Program-made: the position numbers and the translations under genes
Shown: positions 1 through 8,079 of the stretch, piece after piece
Numbering within the stretch: position 1 is the stretch's first letter
Layout: each line of letters begins with the position of its first letter
Notes under the pieces: model-generated
What the model saw: the letters and a program-made list of their open reading frames with translations, nothing else
Databases searched by the model: none
Told to the model about the DNA's origin: nothing
Assembly: GCF_001667115.1 (NCBI RefSeq)
Contig: NZ_LZIJ01000184.1
Location: 1 to 64,000 of the forward strand
Direction: 5' to 3'
From: Mycobacterium sp. 852002-51163_SCH5372311
GTDB lineage: Bacteria; Actinomycetota; Actinomycetes; Mycobacteriales; Mycobacteriaceae
DNA: 64,000 nt

Positions 1-957
1 CCCCCCGGGAATCCCGCTACGCCGCCGGCGCCGGAGGGACAGCCCGCCCCGACCGAGCCCAACCCGGTCGACCCGAACGCCGGTCGCATCGACAACGCCG
101 TCGGCGGCTTCAGCTTCGTCCTGCCGCCGGGCTGGGTCGAGTCCGACGCCTCCCACCTCGACTACGGTTCGGCGTTGCTGAGCAAGACCACTGGGCAGCC
201 GCCGTCGGCCGGGCAGCCGCCACCGGTGGCCAATGACACCCGCATCGTGCTGGGCCGGCTGGATCAAAAGCTGTACGCCAGCGCCGAAGCCACCAATCCC
301 AAGGCCGCCGTCCGGTTGGGCTCCGACATGGGTGAGTTCTTCATGCCGTACCCCGGCACGAGAATCAACCAGGAAACCGTTCCGCTCAACGCCAACGGCG
401 TGACCGGCAGCGCGTCCTACTACGAGGTCAAGTTTTCCGACCCGGCCAAGCCGAACGGCCAGATCTGGACCGGCGTGATCGGTTCGCCGGCAGCCAACAC
501 CGCCAATGCCGGCCCGCCGCAACGATGGTTCGTGGTGTGGCTCGGGACCGCGAATGACCCGGTGGACAAAAATGCGGCCAAGGCGTTGACGGAGTCGATC
601 CGGCCACTTGGCGCGCCGCCGGCCGCGGGAGCACCTCCTGCCGGCGGGACGCCGCCTGCGGCTGGGGCACCTCCCGCGGGCGCGCCACCAGCTGGGGCTC
701 CTCCGGCGGGGGCACCTCCCGCGGGTGCACCACCGGCGGGGGCACCACCGGCTGGGGCACCTCCCGCGGGTGCACCGCCAGCCGGGGCACCACCGGCGGG
801 GGCACCTCCCGCGGGTGCACCGCCAGCCGGGGCACCTCCCGCTGAATCGGGGCCGCCCGCGGGTGCACCGGCGTCGCCGTCGCAGCCACCCGCCGGGGCT
901 CCAGCCGGCGAAGTCAGCCCTACCCCCGCACCCGCTCAGCGGACACTCCCGGCCTGA
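1..957 (+). CDS. apa: Apa, alanine/proline-rich secreted glycoprotein, 5' truncated by window edge
   Basis: Secreted cell-wall glycoprotein of the Apa / fibronectin attachment protein family, an immunodominant mannosylated adhesin in mycobacteria. The start and signal peptide lie outside the window; frame 1 is open from the first base. The fragment begins with a short Pro-rich stretch, then a globular domain of roughly 175 residues (from about RIDNAVGGFSF to AKALTESIRPL) that matches my memory of M. tuberculosis Rv1860 almost residue for residue. It ends in a Pro/Ala tail closing with QRTLPA, as in Apa. What is odd is the tail: 12 uninterrupted GAPPA pentapeptides where the M. tuberculosis protein has a short irregular APA-rich tail. 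O-mannosylation of the tail is known for the family but cannot be seen here. Confidence 0.95.
   Translation, partial: PPGNPATPPAPEGQPAPTEPNPVDPNAGRIDNAVGGFSFVLPPGWVESDASHLDYGSALLSKTTGQPPSAGQPPPVANDTRIVLGRLDQKLYASAEATNPKAAVRLGSDMGEFFMPYPGTRINQETVPLNANGVTGSASYYEVKFSDPAKPNGQIWTGVIGSPAANTANAGPPQRWFVVWLGTANDPVDKNAAKALTESIRPLGAPPAAGAPPAGGTPPAAGAPPAGAPPAGAPPAGAPPAGAPPAGAPPAGAPPAGAPPAGAPPAGAPPAGAPPAGAPPAESGPPAGAPASPSQPPAGAPAGEVSPTPAPAQRTLPA
664..843 (+). repeat. 12 x 15-bp tandem repeat coding GAPPA in the apa C-terminus
   Basis: Twelve perfect-length 15-bp units encode GAPPA without interruption, flanked by degenerate units (GTPPAA before, ESGPPAGAPA after). Synonymous differences between units show a higher-order pattern: the unit pair beginning ggggcacctcccgcg then ggtgcaccgccagcc recurs with a 45-bp period. 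This suggests expansion by slippage or unequal crossover in blocks of three units. Confidence 0.95.
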
Positions 958-1094
958 CCCGGACTCTCCAGCCAATGGCGCGCGGCCATGCCGCGGCGTC
1001 GGGGCGCCGATCGTTTGCGCAGATCGGATTGACTTGACCTGCAGCGGGTATACCCTCGGTGTCTTTTCCACTAGTCAATCCGAAGGAGCTCGTC

Positions 1095-1373
1095 GTGGTC
1101 TGGCACGTCATTTGGATGATCATCCTGGGTCTTATCGTCGGCCTGATCGCACGAGCCATCGTGCCCGGCAGGCAATCGATGGGTTGGATCGCAACGGCGT
1201 TGCTCGGCATTGTTGGGGGTTATGTCGGCGGCACGCTGGGAAGCGTCGTCTTCCCACCGCATAAGTTCACCATCACCCCTCCGATCAATCACTCGTTCTG
1301 GGGCGCGCTGGTCGGCGCGGTGATCCTGTTACTCATCTACAAGGCCGTCACTTCCCGCACCAGAACCTTGTAG
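1095..1373 (+). CDS. Small GlsB/YeaQ/YmgE-family membrane protein
   Basis: A 92-residue integral membrane protein of the GlsB/YeaQ/YmgE (transglycosylase-associated) family, linked in other bacteria to general stress and of unknown biochemical role. Three hydrophobic segments are visible: a first helix right after the start, a Gly-rich helix (LLGIVGGYVGGTLG), and a C-terminal helix. The RPGRQ-type loop after helix 1 (IVPGRQSMG) is the family signature. I chose the GTG at this position because AAGGAG at 1083-1088 sits six bases upstream; an in-frame GTG 36 bases earlier lacks a ribosome site. It occupies the Rv1861 position. Confidence 0.85.
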   Translation: MVWHVIWMIILGLIVGLIARAIVPGRQSMGWIATALLGIVGGYVGGTLGSVVFPPHKFTITPPINHSFWGALVGAVILLLIYKAVTSRTRTL

Positions 1374-1492
1374 GCCATCTTCGGGCTCCGGATCACCGGG
1401 GCCGCGCGACACAATTTCGGTAGACCAGCTATACCCATATCCCAGTCCAGCAACTGGGCTGGGCTTTGCCCGCGATCGCAAGGAGACCGCTC

Positions 1493-1792
1493 ATGGACCT
1501 CATGGCAGCTACCGAATATCTGGCCCGCTCGACGACCACGACCAGCGTCGGCGTGATCGGCTACATCATCATCGGCGGGTTGGCGGGGTGGATCGCCGGC
1601 AAGATCGTCAAGGGCGGCGGATCCGGCATCTTGATGAACATCGTGATCGGTGTCGTCGGCGCGTTGCTTGGCGGATTCCTGCTGAGCTTCGCGTTCGATA
1701 CCGCCTCCGGGGGTTGGTTCTTCACCTTTCTCACCGCGCTGCTGGGCTCGATCATCCTGCTCTCGATCGTCGGCCTGGTGCGCCGGCGTTAG
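1493..1792 (+). CDS. Second GlsB/YeaQ/YmgE-family membrane protein
   Basis: A 99-residue paralogue-type protein of the same GlsB/YeaQ family as its upstream neighbour, with the pattern GGLAGWIAGKIVKGGGSG, a Gly-rich central helix and a C-terminal helix ending RRR. Start chosen at ATG preceded by AAGGAG (1480-1485). It lies 119 bp downstream of the first copy. The two proteins are only loosely alike, so this looks like an old duplication or independent family members rather than a recent one. Membrane location and stress association are family knowledge; no direct role is visible. Confidence 0.85.
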   Translation: MDLMAATEYLARSTTTTSVGVIGYIIIGGLAGWIAGKIVKGGGSGILMNIVIGVVGALLGGFLLSFAFDTASGGWFFTFLTALLGSIILLSIVGLVRRR

Positions 1793-1865
1793 CTGAACTC
1801 GTTGCCGCCGTGGCAGGTTCAGGGCGGATCGACGGAAATGGCCACACATCGCGCATGATGATGTG

Positions 1866-2894
1866 ATGGCGGCACAGGTGACCACTACGACGATGAGCGC
1901 GTGGCAGGTGCGTCGGCCCGGTCCGATGGACAGCCATCCGCTCGAACGCGTAACCGCTCGACTACCGCGTCCCGCACGGTCCGAACTGCTGGTGGCGGTT
2001 CGCGCGTGCGGGGTGTGCCGCACCGACCTGCACGTCACCGAGGGCGATCTGCCGGTGCACCGTGAGCGGGTGACCCCCGGCCACGAGGTGGTGGGCGAGG
2101 TCGTCGAGGTGGGCGCTGACGCCGGCGACGAGTTCAGCGTGGGGGACCGGGTGGGCATTGCCTGGCTGCGCCATACCTGCGGGGTGTGCAAGTACTGCCG
2201 CCGGGGTGACGAAAACCTGTGCCCCGAGTCGCGCTACACGGGCTGGGACGCTGACGGCGGATACGCCGAATTCGCGACGGTCCCAGCATCTTTCGCCCAC
2301 CACCTACCGAGCGGCTACACCGACAGCGAGCTGGCGCCGCTATTGTGCGCCGGCATCATCGGATACCGCTCGTTGCTACGCGCCGAACTGCCACCCGGCG
2401 GCCGGCTGGGTCTCTACGGTTTCGGCGGCAGCGCTCACATCACCGCACAGGTCGCGTTGGCGCAGGGCGCCGAGGTACACGTGATGACCCGGGGAGCAGC
2501 CGCCCGCGAACTGGCGCTGAACCTGGGCGCCGCGTCGGCCCAAGGCGCCACCGACCCGCCGCCGGTGCCGCTGGACGCCGCGATCCTGTTTGCTCCGGTC
2601 GGAAATCTGGTGTTGCCCGCAATGCAGGCGCTCGACCGCGGCGGCACCTTGGCGATCGCGGGGATTCACCTGTCCGATATTCCAGCCCTCAATTACCAAC
2701 GTCATTTGTTTCAGGAACGTCAGGTCCGGTCGGTCACGTCCAACACCCGGGCGGATGCACGCGCGTTTCTCGACTTCGCCGCACAGCATCGCATTGAAGT
2801 CACCACGCCGGAATACCCACTCGGACAAGCGGATCAGGCGCTGACCGACCTAAGCTCCGGCCGGATCGCCGGCGCGGCGGTTTTGCTCGTGTGA
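1866..2894 (+). CDS. adhA: Zinc-dependent alcohol dehydrogenase (AdhA type)
   Basis: Cytosolic medium-chain zinc alcohol dehydrogenase, oxidising alcohols with NAD(P)+. Near the N-terminus is the catalytic zinc site (ACGVCRTD, then GHEVVGEV), followed by a structural zinc loop with four cysteines (CGVCKYCRRGDENLC). The Rossmann segment is LGLYGFGGSAH, where the usual GxGxxG is GFGGSA. Length (342-343 aa) fits the family. It sits at the Rv1862 (adhA) position. The start is uncertain: GTG at 1863, ATG at 1866 and ATG at 1893 (MSAWQVRRPG) are in frame and none has a strong ribosome site. Confidence 0.9.
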   Translation: MAAQVTTTTMSAWQVRRPGPMDSHPLERVTARLPRPARSELLVAVRACGVCRTDLHVTEGDLPVHRERVTPGHEVVGEVVEVGADAGDEFSVGDRVGIAWLRHTCGVCKYCRRGDENLCPESRYTGWDADGGYAEFATVPASFAHHLPSGYTDSELAPLLCAGIIGYRSLLRAELPPGGRLGLYGFGGSAHITAQVALAQGAEVHVMTRGAAARELALNLGAASAQGATDPPPVPLDAAILFAPVGNLVLPAMQALDRGGTLAIAGIHLSDIPALNYQRHLFQERQVRSVTSNTRADARAFLDFAAQHRIEVTTPEYPLGQADQALTDLSSGRIAGAAVLLV

Positions 2895-2906
2895 CCGTCG
2901 GCCGGC

Positions 2907-3668
2907 TCAGGTAGAGAGGTGCCAGACCAGCGCAGCGGCGAGGGCGCCCATTCCGTTGAGCGACCAATGCAGCGCGATCGGCGCAATCAGGCTGCCGCTG
3001 CGCCGACGCAGCCAGCTGAAGACGAACCCGGCCGCCCCGGTGGCCAACACCGCCAGCGTCACCCCGGCCAGCATTCCCATGATGCCGCCGCCGAACAGCC
3101 GACTAAAGCCGACGTTGCCGCTCGTCAGACCCAAGGACGTCGCGACATGCCACAGACCGAACAGCAGCGACCCCATCAATGCCACGCCACGAAATCCCCA
3201 GGCCCGGTTCAGTGCGCCGTGCAGCACACCACGAAAGGCCAGCTCCTCGGGGATCACCGTTTGCAGCGGAATAATCACCATCGACGCGATCACGGCGCCG
3301 GAGAATCCCCAGAGCTGAGCGTAGTGGTGGTTCATGAACATCGGCCGGGTCGTCGGCAACAGCACACCAACCACGATCACCGAGAGCACGACGGCCACCG
3401 CAGCCAGCGCGTAGCCCAGCCCTGATCTCCAGTGCTCGCGTCCCAACCCGAGTTCGGCCCACCCCAGCCCGCGCCAGCGGACCAGGGCCACCAAGCCGAG
3501 GGCGGCGGCCGGGACGGTAGCGATGCTCGCCCATGGTGTGGTGAAGTGCGCGATCAGGTTTGTCAGCACCAGCACCCCCACGACGACGGCAATGTCGACG
3601 TGCAGCCAGAACCGGTTCAACACCGCATCGGACTGCGCAGGAGCTTGTTCCAGGACGTGGTCAGGCAT
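2907..3668 (-). CDS. CPBP-family intramembrane metalloprotease
   Basis: Polytopic membrane protein of the CPBP (CAAX protease / bacteriocin-processing, Abi) family, position of Rv1863c. The three diagnostic motifs are present in order: EELAFRG (paired glutamates near residue 141), FGLWH (His about 174) and HWSLNG near the C-terminus. Six or more hydrophobic helices are visible. Its substrate is unknown; bacterial members process peptides or prenylated proteins, or give bacteriocin immunity. The ATG giving MPDHVLEQA is preferred because an upstream in-frame ATG adds a basic, non-hydrophobic leader overlapping the next gene. It lies head-away from adhA (convergent) and downstream of the MOSC gene. 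Confidence 0.85.
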   Translation of the reverse strand: MPDHVLEQAPAQSDAVLNRFWLHVDIAVVVGVLVLTNLIAHFTTPWASIATVPAAALGLVALVRWRGLGWAELGLGREHWRSGLGYALAAVAVVLSVIVVGVLLPTTRPMFMNHHYAQLWGFSGAVIASMVIIPLQTVIPEELAFRGVLHGALNRAWGFRGVALMGSLLFGLWHVATSLGLTSGNVGFSRLFGGGIMGMLAGVTLAVLATGAAGFVFSWLRRRSGSLIAPIALHWSLNGMGALAAALVWHLST

Positions 3669-3690
3669 TGTCGTGAGTTTACCCGCGGGT

Positions 3691-4371
3691 TCAGCCTTGG
3701 TTCGGCGCAAGGCGGCGGCGTGCGTAGGCCGTTAGCTCCGCGGACAGCGCGTCGGCCCGCAACAGCTGCGGAAGCAGCTCCGGCTCCGTCATTCGCGCGC
3801 GGAACACCAGCCCGATGGTCACGTCATGGTCGGGCCGGTGAACGATGGTGATCTCGTCGCCGGCGCGCACCGTTCCGGGCTCGATCACTCTTAGGTAGGC
3901 GCCGGGTTTGCCGGCCTGGGTGAAGGTCTTGATCCAGTGGTTCAGCTTCAGGAATGCGACGAATGTCCGGCACGGCGTCCTGGGTGCGGAGACTTCGAGC
4001 AGCAGGCCGTCGGCGCCGACGCGCCACCGTTCCCCGATCCGTGCGCCGGTCACGTCGACGCCCATCGTGGTCAGGTTCTCGCCGAAGTTTCCGTGGGCAA
4101 GTGTGCGCTGAAGTTTGGTTTCCCAGACGTCCAGATCTTCGCGCGCGTATGCGTAGACGGCTTGGTCGTCGCCGCCGTGGTATTTCGGATTGCCGATGGT
4201 GTCGCCGACGAGTCCGCTGCCCAGACCACCGTGCATGGGACCGGGATCGCGGACCATGACCGGTTCGGTTACCGGCAGTTTGTATATGCCGGTGACCTTC
4301 GACATGGCGCGCGGGTCCGGGTTTTCCCGGGCCTGAGCCACGTTGACCGACACCACTTTTGCGACCGTCAC
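3691..4371 (-). CDS. MOSC-domain protein
   Basis: A 226-residue cytosolic MOSC (molybdenum-cofactor sulfurase C-terminal) domain protein similar in architecture to E. coli YiiM. Family features: an N-terminal beta segment, GDTIGNPKYHGG near residue 56-67, the FGENLTTMGVD motif near 96-106 and the conserved cysteine in PCRTF (Cys134), expected to carry sulfur or bind Moco. YiiM-type proteins help reduce N-hydroxylated base analogues; whether this one does is inference. It starts with GTG two bases away from the tandem array 4373-4636, so its promoter must lie in or beyond that repeat. It occupies the place of Rv1864c. Confidence 0.85.
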   Translation of the reverse strand: MTVAKVVSVNVAQARENPDPRAMSKVTGIYKLPVTEPVMVRDPGPMHGGLGSGLVGDTIGNPKYHGGDDQAVYAYAREDLDVWETKLQRTLAHGNFGENLTTMGVDVTGARIGERWRVGADGLLLEVSAPRTPCRTFVAFLKLNHWIKTFTQAGKPGAYLRVIEPGTVRAGDEITIVHRPDHDVTIGLVFRARMTEPELLPQLLRADALSAELTAYARRRLAPNQG

Positions 4372-4372
4372 T

Positions 4373-4636
4373 CGTTCCGCTCGCTCGTCTCCCAGGTCCG
4401 ATGGGTCGTCTCGCTCCCGTCACTCACTTGTGCCGATGTTCGTCTCGCTCCCGTCACTTCGTTCCGCTCGCTCAACTTCACGGTTCGTTCCGCTCGCTCG
4501 ACTCCCAGGTCCGATGGGTCGTCTCGCTCCCGTCACTCACTTTCGTTCGTTCCGCTCGCTCGACTCCCAGGTCCGATGGGTCGTCTCGCTCCCGTCACTC
4601 ACTTTCGTTCGTTCCGCTCGCTCGACTCCCAGGTCC
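4373..4636. repeat. 62-bp tandem repeat array between xfp and the MOSC gene
   Basis: Two complete identical 62-bp units (4486-4547 and 4548-4609), each beginning cgttccgctcgctcgactcc, are followed by a partial unit (4610-4636). They are preceded by a diverged unit (from 4373) and a degenerate spacer (4435-4485) made of the same words. The array overlaps the last codons of xfp and abuts the start of the MOSC gene. It looks like a mycobacterial VNTR-type element; copy number would be expected to vary between strains. Confidence 0.9.
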
Positions 4637-6992
4637 AGCCCGCGATTTGCGGGTCGTCTTCACCGTGCTCACGTGTGTAACGACGTGCCGCCAGCCGAGC
4701 GTCAGCCATCCTTTGACGCAGCACGGCGGCCTGGCTGCCCAGGCCCTCCACTCGGTCGATGACGTCCATCACCAGATGGAATCGGTCGAGGTCGTTCAGC
4801 ATCACCATGTCGAACGGCGTCGTGGTGGTGCCGCGCTCCTTGAATCCGCGGACATGGATGTGCGGATGGTTGCTGCGGCGATATGTGAGCCGGTGAATCA
4901 GCCAAGGGTAGCCGTGGTAGGCGAAGATCACCGGCTTGTCGCTGGTGAACAGCGCATCGAATTCCCTGTCCGGCAACCCATGTGGATGTTCGGATTGAGG
5001 TTGCAGACGCATCAGGTCGACGACGTTGATCACCCGCACCTGCAGTTCGGGCAGTTCGTGTCGCAGGATGTCGGCGGCCGCGAGGGTCTCCAGCGTCGGA
5101 ATGTCACCGGCGCAGGCCAGCACCACGTCGGGCTCGCCGGCAGCGGTGCTCGCCCACTGCCAGATGCCCAGCCCGCGGGTGCAGTGCGCGATCGCCTCGT
5201 CCATCGACAGGTAGGCCAAAGCGGGTTGCTTGCCGGCGACGATCACGTTCACGTAATCGCGGCTGCGCAGGCAGTGGTCCGCGACCGACAGCAACGTATT
5301 GCCGTCCGGCGGCAGGTAAACCCGTACCACCTCGGCGCGCTTGTTGGCGACCAGATCGATGAAGCCGGGATCCTGATGAGACGCGCCGTTATGGTCCTGA
5401 CGCCATACATGCGAGCTCAACAGGTAGTTCAGCGACGCGATCGGCCGCCGCCAGGGCAACTCGAGACTGGTCGACAGCCATTTCGCGTGCTGATTGAACA
5501 TCGAGTCGACGATGTGCACGAACGCCTCGTAGCAGTTGAACAGGCCGTGGCGGCCAGTCAGCAGATAGCCCTCCAGCCAGCCCTGGCACAGGTGCTCGGA
5601 CAACACCTCCATCACCCGGCCGTCGGCGGACAGATGGTCGTCTTCGGGACCGATCTCGGAGAGCCAGACCCTGCCCGTCGACTCGAAAACCGCCGACAGG
5701 CGGTTAGAGGCGGTCTCGTCGGGACCCATCAGCCGGAAGTTGTCCGGGTTGCGGCCGATCACATCCCGCAGGAACGCCCCCAGCACGCGGGTGGCCTCAT
5801 GGGTCGTCACGGCAGGCGCAGTCACCTCCACCGCGTACTCGCGGAAGTCCGGAAGGTCCAGGTCGCGCAGCAACAGGCCGCCGTTGGCATGCGGATTCGC
5901 ACTCATCCGCCGATCACCGCTCGGTGCGGCCGCCTTCAGTTCGGGACGCAGCGCGCCGCTCTCGTCGAACAACTCCTCCGGACGGTAACCGCGCAGCCAT
6001 TCTTCCAGTTGCGCACGGTGCGTTGGGTTTTGGTGCGTTTCCGCCAGCGGCACCTGGTGAGAGCGCCAGGTTCCCTCCACCTGATGGCCGTCCACCACTT
6101 TCGGCCCCGTCCAGCCCTTCGGTGTACGCAGCACGATCATCGGCCACACCGGCCGTTCGGTCTGGCCAGAGTCGCGCGCGTCATGCTGAATCGACGCAAT
6201 CTCGTCGAACGCGTCGTCCAACGCGGCGGCGAGCTGCTGATGCACCGAGGCCGGCTCGTCGCCGGCGACCACGATCGGCCGATAACCGTAGCCGCGCAGC
6301 AGCGCTTCGAGCTCGGCCTGCGGGATTCGGGCCAGCACAGTCGGATTGGCGATCTTGTATCCGTTGAGGTGCAGGATCGGCAGCACCGCGCCGTCGACGG
6401 CCGGGTTGAGGAACTTGTTCGAATGCCAGCCGGCGGCCAGCGGGCCCGTCTCGGCCTCGCCGTCACCGACCACACAGGCGACCACCAGATCGGGATTGTC
6501 GAACGCCGCGCCGTAGGCATGCACCAACGCGTAACCGAGTTCGCCGCCCTCGTGGATGGACCCCGGTGTCTGGGCGGCCACGTGGCTCGGAATGCCGCCG
6601 GGGAAGGAGAACTGACGGAACAGCCGCCGCATGCCGTCGGTGTTCTCGCCGATACCGGTGTAGACCTCGCTGTATGTGCCTTCGAGGTAGGCGTTTGCGA
6701 CCAGCCCCGGGCCGCCGTGACCGGGCCCGGTGACATAAATGACGTTGGCGTCGCGGTTGCGGATGATCCGGTTCAGGTGCGCATAGACGAGGTTGAGCCC
6801 AGGCGTGGTGCCCCAGTGCCCCAGCAGCCTCGGTTTGACGTGCTCAGCCGTTAGCGGCTCGGCGAGCAGCGGGTTGTCCAGCAGGTAGATCTGGCCGACC
6901 GAGAGATAGTTGGCCGCACGCCAATACGCGTCGATGAGGGCGAGTTCGTCGTCGGGAAGGACGGTGGGAGTGGTCGCGCTGTCTGGGCTCAT
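4599..6992 (-). CDS. xfp: Phosphoketolase (Xfp family)
   Basis: Thiamine-diphosphate-dependent phosphoketolase, cleaving xylulose-5-phosphate and/or fructose-6-phosphate with phosphate to acetyl phosphate plus a sugar phosphate. The 797-residue length is normal for Xfp. Signature segments are TGPGHGGPG (residues 88-96) and GDGEAETGP (177-185, ThDP binding), followed by WHSNKFLNP; the XFP C-terminal domain is intact (VINVVDLMRL, YRRSNHPHIHVRG). The final residues ESSERNERK are encoded by the 62-bp repeat, so the native C-terminus appears to have been replaced or extended by repeat sequence. I do not recall a phosphoketolase in M. tuberculosis here, so this is an insertion relative to that order. 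Confidence 0.95.
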   Translation of the reverse strand: MSPDSATTPTVLPDDELALIDAYWRAANYLSVGQIYLLDNPLLAEPLTAEHVKPRLLGHWGTTPGLNLVYAHLNRIIRNRDANVIYVTGPGHGGPGLVANAYLEGTYSEVYTGIGENTDGMRRLFRQFSFPGGIPSHVAAQTPGSIHEGGELGYALVHAYGAAFDNPDLVVACVVGDGEAETGPLAAGWHSNKFLNPAVDGAVLPILHLNGYKIANPTVLARIPQAELEALLRGYGYRPIVVAGDEPASVHQQLAAALDDAFDEIASIQHDARDSGQTERPVWPMIVLRTPKGWTGPKVVDGHQVEGTWRSHQVPLAETHQNPTHRAQLEEWLRGYRPEELFDESGALRPELKAAAPSGDRRMSANPHANGGLLLRDLDLPDFREYAVEVTAPAVTTHEATRVLGAFLRDVIGRNPDNFRLMGPDETASNRLSAVFESTGRVWLSEIGPEDDHLSADGRVMEVLSEHLCQGWLEGYLLTGRHGLFNCYEAFVHIVDSMFNQHAKWLSTSLELPWRRPIASLNYLLSSHVWRQDHNGASHQDPGFIDLVANKRAEVVRVYLPPDGNTLLSVADHCLRSRDYVNVIVAGKQPALAYLSMDEAIAHCTRGLGIWQWASTAAGEPDVVLACAGDIPTLETLAAADILRHELPELQVRVINVVDLMRLQPQSEHPHGLPDREFDALFTSDKPVIFAYHGYPWLIHRLTYRRSNHPHIHVRGFKERGTTTTPFDMVMLNDLDRFHLVMDVIDRVEGLGSQAAVLRQRMADARLAARRYTREHGEDDPQIAGWTWESSERNERK

Positions 6993-7037
6993 CTGCCCGA
7001 TTGTTCCGTTCGTCGGTAAACACCCTGCCAGCGGTGC

Positions 7038-7886
7038 TCACTCCTCGCCGCGAGCCCGGGCTTCGTAGGCCTTGCGCTGCTCGACATCGACGTCGTCGGT
7101 GAAGACATGCTCGCCGCCAAGGATGCGGTTCAATCCTTCGCGGAACACCCGCGGCATGAAGTACTGCGACGCGACCATCGCGCCGGCCGCCCTGGTAACC
7201 CGCACCCGCGGCTTGGGGCGCGCGATGAGCCCGATGATCGCGTCCGCGATGTCGCCCGGCTCCGCGTTCTTGAACCCCCGAGCGCCGTGCGTGCCCGAGA
7301 TGAGCTCGGTGTTGACGAACGACGGCGACACCATCGAGAACTTGACGCCCTCCTTGCGGTACTCCAGCCGGGCCGAGTCGGTGAAAGCAACCACCGCGTG
7401 CTTGCTGGCGCAGTAGGTGGCCAGCCCGGCAGCGTAGATCTCACCGGCCAGCGAGGCGACGTTGATGACGTGGCCTCGTCCACGCGGGACCATGCGCTGC
7501 ACCGCCAGCTTGCTGCCCAGGATCACGCCGAAGACGTTGATGTCCAGAATGCGGCGGGTCACGGCGTCCGGCTCGTCGATGATCCGGCCGACCGGCATGA
7601 TGCCCGCGTTGTTGACCAGCACGTCGATCGGGCCGAGTTGACGCTCTGCCTGGTCCAGAAAGTCGGAGAACGAATTCCTGTCGGTGACATCGAGTTTGCC
7701 GTACACATCGAGGCCGAGCCCGGCGCCAGACTCCTTAACCGTCGCCTCGTCGATGTCGCCGATCGCAACCTTGGCGCCCAGCTTGTGCAGTGCGGTCGCG
7801 GTGGCCAATCCGATGCCACGGGCGCCGCCCGTGATCACGACCACCTTGTCGCGGACCTTGAGACCGACGGATGCGGTATCAGCCAT
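7038..7886 (-). CDS. Short-chain dehydrogenase/reductase
   Basis: A 282-residue classical SDR using NAD(P)H. Visible are the Rossmann motif TGGARGIG, NNAG, the catalytic Tyr/Lys pair in YCASKHAV and the active-site Ser in VASLAG. It matches Rv1865c in order and length. The chosen ATG (MADTASVGLK) has GAAGGGA a few bases upstream; a further upstream in-frame ATG has no ribosome site. The C-terminal 60 residues (after ARPKPRVRVTRAAG) are typical of mycobacterial SDRs of unknown substrate. Divergent from the thiolase-like gene, with a long inverted repeat in the shared upstream region. Confidence 0.9.
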   Translation of the reverse strand: MADTASVGLKVRDKVVVITGGARGIGLATATALHKLGAKVAIGDIDEATVKESGAGLGLDVYGKLDVTDRNSFSDFLDQAERQLGPIDVLVNNAGIMPVGRIIDEPDAVTRRILDINVFGVILGSKLAVQRMVPRGRGHVINVASLAGEIYAAGLATYCASKHAVVAFTDSARLEYRKEGVKFSMVSPSFVNTELISGTHGARGFKNAEPGDIADAIIGLIARPKPRVRVTRAAGAMVASQYFMPRVFREGLNRILGGEHVFTDDVDVEQRKAYEARARGEE

Positions 7887-7975
7887 TTTCGTCCCTTCGG
7901 GGTTTTGACGGGTGTCAACTGGCGAGTCGCCTAAGCACAGCACGCGAGGTCATGCTGCGCAATAACCGCGAGCAC

Positions 7976-8031
7976 GAGCAGACGCAAAAGCACTCAATTT
8001 CGGCCCGAATTTGGTGATTTTGCGTCTGCTC
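7976..8031. repeat. Dispersed inverted repeat, family A (GAGCAGACGCAAAA)
   Basis: Left arm cgagcagacgcaaaag and right arm attttgcgtctgctcg form an imperfect hairpin of about 20-bp arms around a 15-20 base loop. It lies between the divergent SDR and thiolase-like genes. Related copies are at 17229-17286 and 54279-54336. Confidence 0.85.
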
Positions 8032-8079
8032 GGCACTAAGCGTCACGGGCCGATCCGAGGGCTGCGATAGGTTCGACCC

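Noticed and set aside
428..889. Minus-strand frame rich in Pro/Arg over apa
   Set aside because: Mirror image of the GAPPA repeat; no ribosome site and no domain.
4373..4636. CRISPR-like reading of the 62-bp repeats
   Set aside because: Units are contiguous with no unique spacers and no cas genes are present.
4359..6854. 831-codon plus-strand open frame opposite xfp
   Set aside because: It is the antisense of a clear phosphoketolase, has no domain-like composition and is a product of GC-rich third-position bias.
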